A program made the translations under genes and the position numbers. This document shows positions 56,901-64,000 of a stretch of 64,000 nucleotides of DNA, piece by piece. The stretch lies in NCBI RefSeq assembly GCF_000213175.1, contig NW_009799100.1, positions 3,421,762 to 3,485,761 of the forward strand. The letters run 5' to 3'. A model generated the notes under the pieces. It worked only from the letters and a program-made list of their open reading frames with translations. It was not told the DNA's origin and did no database searches. This DNA is from Neurospora tetrasperma FGSC 2508. Its lineage: Eukaryota > Ascomycota > Sordariomycetes > Sordariales > Sordariaceae. Numbering within the stretch: position 1 is the stretch's first letter; each line of letters starts with the position of its first letter.

Positions 56901-59418
56901 TTCTAATGGCTTCTAAAAGGGTGTTCACTTGCGTCTTGACGAAGTTGGCACTTCAAAGTATGTTTATAACGCAGTTTAGGTTTGCTAAGGAGTAGTTCAA
57001 GCACCAGTATCATGTATACCAAAACGGACAGGGGTTATGCACCTCCATAAGCTACAAATATTCTCATCAGATACTCATTCTTGATGACTTGAATTGCTCC
57101 ATTCCTATCCATATACTCTCTCCGTTTTCCCAGATGAACATGCAGCCAACGGAAACTGAACCACCCCCGTTTCTCTGCTTCCAAATACTCGTCAATATCG
57201 TGACACAACTTTCCCCTTCCCCTCTCTCAAACCCGGGAACACGCACGTATGGGAACACGAATGTGTAACGTCCCGTTCATATTCGTCCTGCGTCTGCGTC
57301 GTTTTGGTCGGGACGCCTCCCTCCCGAGCCTTTCCTCGAGCTTACTTAACACCCCACCCCCCCCTGGTTATGCATCCCTTGGCTGTGGCCCCCTCCTCCA
57401 CTTTTTTCTAGACTACAACTCTACGTAGTCTATGTAGAGAGATGTAACAATATTCCCTGCCGTTGCCACGCAACATTTCAGGGCTGACGGCGGCGTGACG
57501 GACGATCATGGAATCTGATGGGTTGATTGAAGAGGGATTTTTTTTATCTTCTGGCGTGACACAATAGACACAATAGATGGACACAGCAGGGAACTAGTAG
57601 TTCTAGGTAGGAGGGAGGGGAAGAGAATGCTGTGTGCCTTTTTAAGAGTATATACTTTGTGTGTCTTATCTGGTGTGAATTCTCTCAAGTGAGAGTGATG
57701 ATGGTCCTGAGGCGAAATTGGAACTGACTTGCCTAGGTCGAGCCTACGTAGAGCAGTGAGTGCTACTTCAATAGGGATGGGATATAGATGATGGGGGTGG
57801 GGTGCTGCTGATGATTTGATGACGATTCGGGAATCAAAGGTAGGAGAAAACAGTCGCCAACGGGAAGGTTATGTATGATACATGTGCTACGGACGGCTTG
57901 AACAGGTCGTACGGAGTTTTTTTTTTTGGGGGGGGGGNGGGGGGGTCTTNNNNNNNNNNNNNNNNNNNNNNNNNNNNNNNNNNNNNNNNNNNNNNNNNNN
58001 NNNNNNNNNNNNNNNNNNNNNNNNNNNNNNNNNNNNNNNNNNNNNNNNNNNNNNNNNNNNNNNNNNNNNNNNNNNNNNNNNNNNNNNNNNNNNNNNNNNN
58101 NNNNNNNNNNNNNNNNNNNNNNNNNNNNNNNNNNNNNNNNNNNNNNNNNNNNNNNNNNNNNNNNNNNNNNNNNNNNNNNNNNNNNNNNNNNNNNNNNNNN
58201 NNNNNNNNNNNNNNNNNNNNNNNNNNNNNNNNNNNNNNNNNNNNNNNNNNNNNNNNNNNNNNNNNNNNNNNNNNNNNNNNNNNNNNNNNNNNNNNNNNNN
58301 NNNNNNNNNNNNNNNNNNNNNNNNNNNNNNNNNNNNNNNNNNNNNNNNNNNNNNNNNNNNNNNNNNNNNNNNNNNNNNNNNNNNNNNNNNNNNNNNNNNN
58401 NNNNNNNNNNNNNNNNNNNNNNNNNNNNNNNNNNNNNNNNNNNNNNNNNNNNNNNNNNNNNNNNNNNNNNNNNNNNNNNNNNNNNNNNNNNNNNNNNNNN
58501 NNNNNNNNNNNNNNNNNNNNNNNNNNNNNNNNNNNNNNNNNNNNNNNNNNNNNNNNNNNNNNNNNNNNNNNNNNNNNNNNNNNNNNNNNNNNNNNNNNNN
58601 NNNNNNNNNNNNNNNNNNNNNNNNNNNTTTTTTTTTTTTGGGGGTTTTGGGGGGGGGGCTTGACGCATCCATCACTAGTGCCGTTTGGTTTGTTTCTGAT
58701 GCTGTTGTTCTGTCAGTGTTCCTTTTTGTTACCTAGGATGCCTCGCTCAGGTCATCTTCTCTCAAATGTGGAATCGGGAAGGGAAAGAGTAAAAAGACAG
58801 AAAACATGCGAATACTATGCTCCATAGATAATTATGTTTAATTTTGATTGCTCTTTAGCAAATTTGGGTTGCAAGATGAGAGTTCAAAGGGAAAGTGTAC
58901 TCACCCGAGCGGTCGTCAGAATTAACCGAACATCCCACTGTCTTGAAACGATTACACCTCTAGGGATTACTCTTAGATGCATTCGTAGATCTTTCGTGAC
59001 ACCTGTGAGCAAAGGTTCCGAATATTTCTTGGATTAAATAACACTTGATAAGATTCTTCCTGACATGGTTCCAACTTATTGTCGAAGTATATCAGTGTTG
59101 CCACGGCCTCTCGTTACCAAAGCAAGTGAGTGGTATTGGCCTTGGACTGTTGATGTCTCGGTTATTCTTGCGACCGCTCGGTGGCTAGTAAAGAAGATCA
59201 TATGGTGTTTTATTTATTAGGTAAGTGGACGGGCTATAAGGAGAACATGAAACTTAGAATGTGTTGGCGTCATTGAGAATGATCGAACAGGTTTATCGCT
59301 GGCATGTCTTTAACAAGGAGGGCCTGTCATGAATATTTGAAGTCAAGCACGCAGTCTATATTAGATACTTGGCCATTACAGAACGCCTGGGCTTGTTGAA
59401 GAACAACCAACTGCAGCA
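56901..59418. other. Spacer with assembly gap upstream of the MFS permease 3' end
   Basis: This 2.5 kb region has no accepted gene. Sequence is unknown at 57950-58627. The right part, 58.8-59.4 kb, is AT-richer than the rest of the window. Predicted frames crossing the gap consist of unknown residues. Confidence 0.4.
57938..58627. other. Assembly gap flanked by T and G homopolymers
   Basis: One N at 57938 and a solid run at 57950-58627 are bounded on each side by poly-T followed by poly-G (T10-12, G8-12). This suggests poor sequence reads at a hard-to-read homopolymer stretch. Confidence 0.98.
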
Positions 59419-61651
59419 TTACAACATATACCTAAACCTCTCTTCCCTACTTCCTCCCTCCCTTTCACCATCAACCAGCCCCTCCTCCTCATCTTGCCCC
59501 ACACCTTCATAGGCAGTCTCCTCCTCGAGTTTCCTATTCTTTCTCGCTAGGTATGCCCTCAAGAAAACCGCCACGAAAGCAACTCCCACCATCGCCCCAG
59601 CACAAACCCCCATCCCCCTCTTCCAGAACGGCCCCTCCTTTGCGGGATACAATCTCGTTCCCACAAGCGGTCCACACTGTCCTAGAACCTGCATCAACGC
59701 AAACCCCATTCCCTTTCCGCCTTCAGTCCGCTGGTTATTGATACTCCACGCAATCGTCAACACCACCACATTGAAAAACCCGATCGCGGCAGGATAGACG
59801 GCTAGATACCTGACCCAGCTACCCGGTTCCAAACCGAGAGACTGGGAAAAGGCAAGAACAGAATAACCGAAGGCGGAAAGGAGGGCGTGGAAAATTAGAG
59901 GGGTGGAACGGTTGTGGTATCGGTCGGAGAAGGAGGCGGTACAGAGGACTGTTATAAAAGCGCAGAGGTAGGGAGGGGCGGAGAGGGCTTGGGACATGAG
60001 GGGGGTATGGTTCATGGACATCAAGATGGTGGGGAGGAAGACGGGGAGGGAGGAGTAGGCGAGGTTGGTAAGGAAGAAGATTGCGGCGGTGAGCCAGGCG
60101 GTGGGGGAGGTGAGGGTTGTTAGGATGTCGCTTGTTTTGAGGCCCGGACCGGCAGAAGAATGAGAAAACGGGGAGGAGGAAGAGGATGAGGACCGGAGAC
60201 GGAGAGCCGCGACTTTCTTTTCGCGACGGGTGAGGTAGCGAGCAGTTTGCGGGGAGTCAGGGATGATGTGCCAGGCGAGCACGGCGACGATGACGGAGGG
60301 GAAACCTTCTATCAGGAAAAGGAGACGCCAGGGGCGGACGGGAGAGATTTCGCCTAGCTTCAAAATGGCCCAGGCTAGGAAGGAGGCGAAGCTGGTTGCT
60401 AGGGGGGCGGCTGAATGTTTTTTTTTTGGTCATGAGCATGCAGTCGCTTGTTGGATAAAAAGGTGAATACGTTACCTGATATAAACACGGCCGTCCTAAG
60501 AGCTAACTCATGCCGCTTGTAAAAGAAGGATAAGTAAAAGGGCACTCCGGTAAAGGCCGCCTCGCCGATACCCAGAATTGTGCGCAAAAAAATGAGCATA
60601 GGGTAGTTGACTGCCACGGCTTGAAGCGACGCCGTCAAGCCCCAGCAGAGAACGATGATGGAGACGTAGATGTGGGCGGGTATGAGGCGCCAGAGAAGGG
60701 ACATCCATTCGAAGCAGATGTAGGCGATGTAAAAGGCTGTTAGAGCCCACTCGTACCAACCATCCTTGGGAGGAGTGGACTGGAGGTCTTCTTCCATACC
60801 CGCGATACGGGCATTTCCGATGTCTGTGAGTGGTGAGCATTCTGCTCAACATGCAAACAGAAGTTGTGGAAAGTGGCAGTTTGTGGAAGTGAACCACGAC
60901 TTTAGAATATCAAAGCTGGCCCTAAAAACCAAGAAATGAAAAAGAACAAACAGAAACAGCATAACTCACTAGACCGATCCAAAAAGCTCAACATATAAAG
61001 CAGGGCCACGAAAAGCACCAGTTTACGATCAAACTTTTTCACCACTTCTCTTTCTTCTTCTGGCGTGTATCGCAACTGGAAACTTTTACCGCTCGTTGTC
61101 GTGCTAACACTTTCGTCATCCAGGTCTGGGAACTTGCTAGTTCCCCTCCTCCTGTTGCCCTTCTTACGCTTTCCCTTGGGCTTCTTCTTGGTCGAAGTTA
61201 ACTCATACGCCTCTTCCTCGCCAACAGCACTGAAGAAGACTTCCCGGTGGAGTTCGGTTGATATTCGGCGGTCTTCTTCCGAGTCTGTGGTGTCCGATTC
61301 CGAGTCCGTGTCCAAGTCCAAGTCGGAGTCCGTCGCCATGTGATCGTGATCGTGATCCTTTGCTTTGGATGATGACAAATGTGAATCTAGAAGTTGGTGG
61401 CCTACTCGCTGCGACTGCGGGCTTCGTCGTCCATTGTCTTTGTCGTCTTGACCGGTACCGTTTCCATCACCGCCGTTTGTCGCTCTCTGACCGTTTTGAC
61501 TTTGTTCTGGATTTTTCCCATCACTTCCTGTTCCTGTTCCTCTCCCGCCCCCAGTCCGACTCCCACGTGCCCATCCCCGCCCATCCTGTCCATCAACTGC
61601 CGCACTCCTTTGTTTTCCTACCGAATTATCCCGAGAGGAGGCCGTCATCAT
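59419..61651 (-). CDS. Major facilitator superfamily permease (allantoate/Dal5-type anion:cation symporter family)
   Basis: Exons 60970-61651, 60476-60823 and 59419-60410 encode 673 residues. Introns start GTGAGT and GTAACG and end CACAG and TTCAG. Residues 1-205 form a hydrophilic Gly/Asp/Ser-rich tail with a Lys-rich patch (KKKPKGKRKKGNRRRG). The transporter core then begins at KLVLFVALLYMLSFLDRSNI and includes GNARIAGMEEDL, LRTILGIGEAAFTGVPFYLS and the RPWRLLFLIEGFPSV loop, typical of the Dal5/Tna1/Fen2 branch. By family it imports small organic anions such as allantoate, nicotinate or pantothenate; the substrate cannot be read from sequence. The C-terminal tail is Glu-rich and cytosolic. 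The start chosen is the first of two adjacent ATGs (61651 and 61648). Confidence 0.88.
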
Positions 61652-63522
61652 TGTCCTCTGCTGCCGCACGATTCCACACTTCCTTCCAAAACCTCCAAGA
61701 GGTCAATGAGTCAGGCTGTGCTTCGGTATTTACCGCGTGGTGTGGTGGGTAGGTTCTCTTTATCTTTCTCGAAAGCTTGATGGCCCCCTGCGGGCGCCCC
61801 CTTTTCTCTTTCCTTTGTTGATTGGGTGGTGACTCCTGTCCCTTATCCCTGGTTCTGTGTCGCTAGCCTTTGTTGGATACCTCAGGTAGTTTGCAGAAGA
61901 ACACATGCCGATTCGGCATCGAATGGTTCGGTTCGTTTCGTTTCGATCCAGTGGTGGATGTTGAAAGAGTTGAAAACGTGACGTCTTCAAAACAGGCTTC
62001 ATTGACATGAATTCACATGCACAGTCGGTGTGCGTTAGGAGTGCTACACTACATACGTAGGTGTGTCGGCTTGTCTTAGGCGGAGCGCACTAGCGGTAAC
62101 GGTAACGGCATGGATGCACCCCAGGATTTCCCGGAGCCTGGAAAGCTTGAAATGTCGCTGGATGTACTGCAATGAGGTGTGCTGCCCGCGTAATGCTAGG
62201 GCGTCTGTGAGGCCGCGGCCAGGAAACAACAAGAGATGGACCTCCAAAAAACAACCCGTCCGCAGCTGCCGCCAGTTTAACACGCTACAGTTCCCGTAGG
62301 TTTGTTTCGTCTGATCTTCACGAATGTTTATGCAATCCCATGACAAGAGGAGCGAGATGAACACCGCCGCCGGCGAGTAATGAGTTTAGTGGTCCCCACC
62401 CCGCGCCAGCTGTTCATCTATTGGCAGCCAATGGCGAACACTAAGATCGGCGGGAATGCATCCCTCCCCCTACTGTGATGCTGGACGTTAATGGCTGGGA
62501 TGCCCCAGCTTCCCGTGAAATTTCAGGGCGATCTCAGATTATCCCCCACAGAGAAATTAGGCTCAGCTGAGGACATCGTGCCTGCAATGTCGATATCTGT
62601 AATACCGAGAAATAAGATAGAAAGGTCTCGATCTTTGTGGATTTGCTTGGTATGCGCTGAAATATTAAAGATGCAAATTGCGTCCAAATGAGATATGTAA
62701 ATATGTAACCAGAAACCATCGCATATCACCTTGTCAAACTGTCCCCAGGGGCCATGACCTCTTCAACTCAATCTCCTCAATTCCACAAACATTACCCAAC
62801 TTTTGCTGTCAAATGGAATTATTTTTGGTCTTTCGCTCCCCCCTTTGCTGCTTCTCCACCTCTCCACCTTTGTGAGCACAAAGAGCTGGCTGCTTGGCTG
62901 GGCTGGGTTTGGGCATCGAGCGAAAGCATTCCTCTGTCGCAGTTGTCGGTCGTCCTTCCTGATCAAAACTTCTCTCTACCTCTTGGACTGACTGCCGTCA
63001 TGCCACCCACTCATCTCGAATCAGGGAGCCGACTTTCCTCGAACCATGTACTATAGGATGGAAAAATGATAATTAAACGTTAGAAAGAACCCGCGTTACC
63101 ATAATCGCCGCCAAGCAAAAAGTGCAGCTGCGATCATTTATTGTGGTACCAGGCTTTTGAATTTCAGACGGCATGGCCATACAAAACCAAGTCCGCCGAC
63201 AGAAGGTATGAAAAAGATGCTTGACATGTAAACTGGGGAAAAAGCACACAAAATGTTTGCCATCGAAAGGCAGCCCCGAAGAAATCGTCTATACGTGTTG
63301 AGTTCTTTTCCACCTCTTTTATTTTTTTAAAAAAAACTTATTTCCCGCCTCCATCTTCCCAAGACGTTGACATCGCAAAAAGTCTCAAATGTCGCAGTCT
63401 TTGTCGCATCAGCCAAAATAACAACATCCTCCCCATGGGCATCGAAGCGTAAATGGTCGGTGTCAGTCGTCGAGATAGGGAAAGTAATCACAAGAACTAT
63501 GTCGCCGTCACACATTCGTCAT
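61652..63522. other. Spacer between the MFS permease and the Msb2-like gene
   Basis: This 1.9 kb stretch contains the permease promoter on its left and the 3' end of the Msb2-like gene on its right. Near 62095 it has a CGGTAACGGTAACGG repeat. No gene, tRNA or transposon was recognised. Confidence 0.45.
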
Positions 63523-64000
63523 TTAGTTCCACCCGAGGGAATTTTCCGCGGCAACGGGGGCCGAGATGTAGGCGGTCCGAGAGGAGAGACCCATCCCGCT
63601 CCTTCCGCTGCCATGGCTGTCCCGTCCACCAGGCGCACCGGCGCCGGCCGCCGCCGCGCCGCCAGCCACTCCTCCATAGCCGGTAAAGTCCCTACTAAGG
63701 AGTGCCCCGCCCATGAGAGCCGGGCTGCCCCCGCCCATCTGCTGCATGTCCGACGGGCTTCCGCCGAGGGAGCTCGCCCGTCTGTGCGCCTGCTTCTTCC
63801 TCTTGTACCTCCTGGCAACCACGAACATGGCCGCGCCATACGCAGCAGCAACGGCAACAGCACCACCTACAATTCCCGCCGTGGTTCCCCGCTGCTGAGA
63901 AGTCTGGTTGCCGTTGTTGTTGTTTGTAAATGGGTCCGCATTGCCGTTGTTACCGGCGTTGGACGGGTTACTTCCACTGTCGCCACCTGAGCCATCGCCA
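63523..64000 (-). CDS. Msb2-like signalling mucin, C-terminal part (N-terminus off the right edge)
   Basis: The frame is open from the window edge to TAA at 63523-63525, giving 158 codons of the C-terminus. It starts in an Asn/Gly/Ser-rich extracellular stretch, crosses the membrane once (GIVGGAVAVAAAYGAAMFVV), then has a basic stop-transfer (ARRYKRKKQAHRR) and a Gly/Ala/Ser-rich cytosolic tail ending ISAPVAAENSLGWN. This tail and the ending are what I recall for fungal Msb2, a mucin-type sensor upstream of the filamentous-growth MAP kinase pathway through Cdc42. Without the mucin ectodomain in view, other single-pass sensors such as WSC-family proteins remain possible, though their tails differ. 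Confidence 0.65.
   Translation of the reverse strand, partial: GDGSGGDSGSNPSNAGNNGNADPFTNNNNGNQTSQQRGTTAGIVGGAVAVAAAYGAAMFVVARRYKRKKQAHRRASSLGGSPSDMQQMGGGSPALMGGALLSRDFTGYGGVAGGAAAAGAGAPGGRDSHGSGRSGMGLSSRTAYISAPVAAENSLGWN

Noticed and set aside
57763-58827. Five long frames crossing the assembly gap
   Set aside because: They consist almost entirely of unknown residues; the open frame results from the N run.
1-64000. Dispersed 5S rRNA genes, CRISPR arrays, LTR elements, RIP-type AT-rich blocks
   Set aside because: I looked for the 5S sequence, repeated spacers, terminal repeats and strongly AT-rich mutated blocks and recognised none in readable sequence.

Overview
The window looks like a chromosome segment of a filamentous ascomycete in the Sordariales, very close to Neurospora or Sordaria. 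The grounds are short spliceosomal introns (about 50-150 nt, GTRNGT donors, CTAAC/CTGAC-like branch sites), C-rich third codon positions, long gene-free spacers, and whole proteins that read like Neurospora housekeeping genes. Nothing prokaryotic, viral or transposon-like was recognised. All exon borders were inferred by hand from splice signals, reading frame and remembered family sequences; no search was run.

Layout, left to right. 0-8 kb: a PHD-SET chromatin protein (-, cut by the left edge), a 4.8 kb spacer, npc-2 lipid transfer protein (+), and V-ATPase subunit F vma-7 (-). 9-19 kb: a nuclear rim protein (+), isopropylmalate dehydratase (-), and a large unknown two-helix membrane protein with a disturbed reading frame (-). 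19-29 kb: an F-box protein (-), a proline-rich transglutaminase-like protein (+), and an RKM5-type protein lysine methyltransferase (-). 31-43 kb: a long-chain acyl-CoA synthetase (+), the calcium sensor ncs-1 (-), and the replication factor cdc45 (-). 46-57 kb: a co-oriented plus-strand run of a LaeA-like methyltransferase, a JmjC protein, alg7, the nucleoporin seh1, and an unknown basic protein whose frame is interrupted by one TAG. 57-64 kb: an assembly gap, an MFS permease (-), and the C-terminus of an Msb2-like mucin sensor (-, cut by the right edge).

The genes are mostly unrelated housekeeping functions: lipid handling, vacuolar acidification, leucine synthesis, chromatin, replication, N-glycosylation, nuclear envelope and signalling. 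They do not form a metabolic cluster or an operon-like system. No new multi-gene system was found. The observations most worth a second look are a second in-frame ATG inside ncs-1 intron 1, the lone TAG in the 55 kb gene, the paired frame disturbance in the 16-17 kb gene, the GC-AG intron in alg7, and low-complexity inserts in conserved enzymes.
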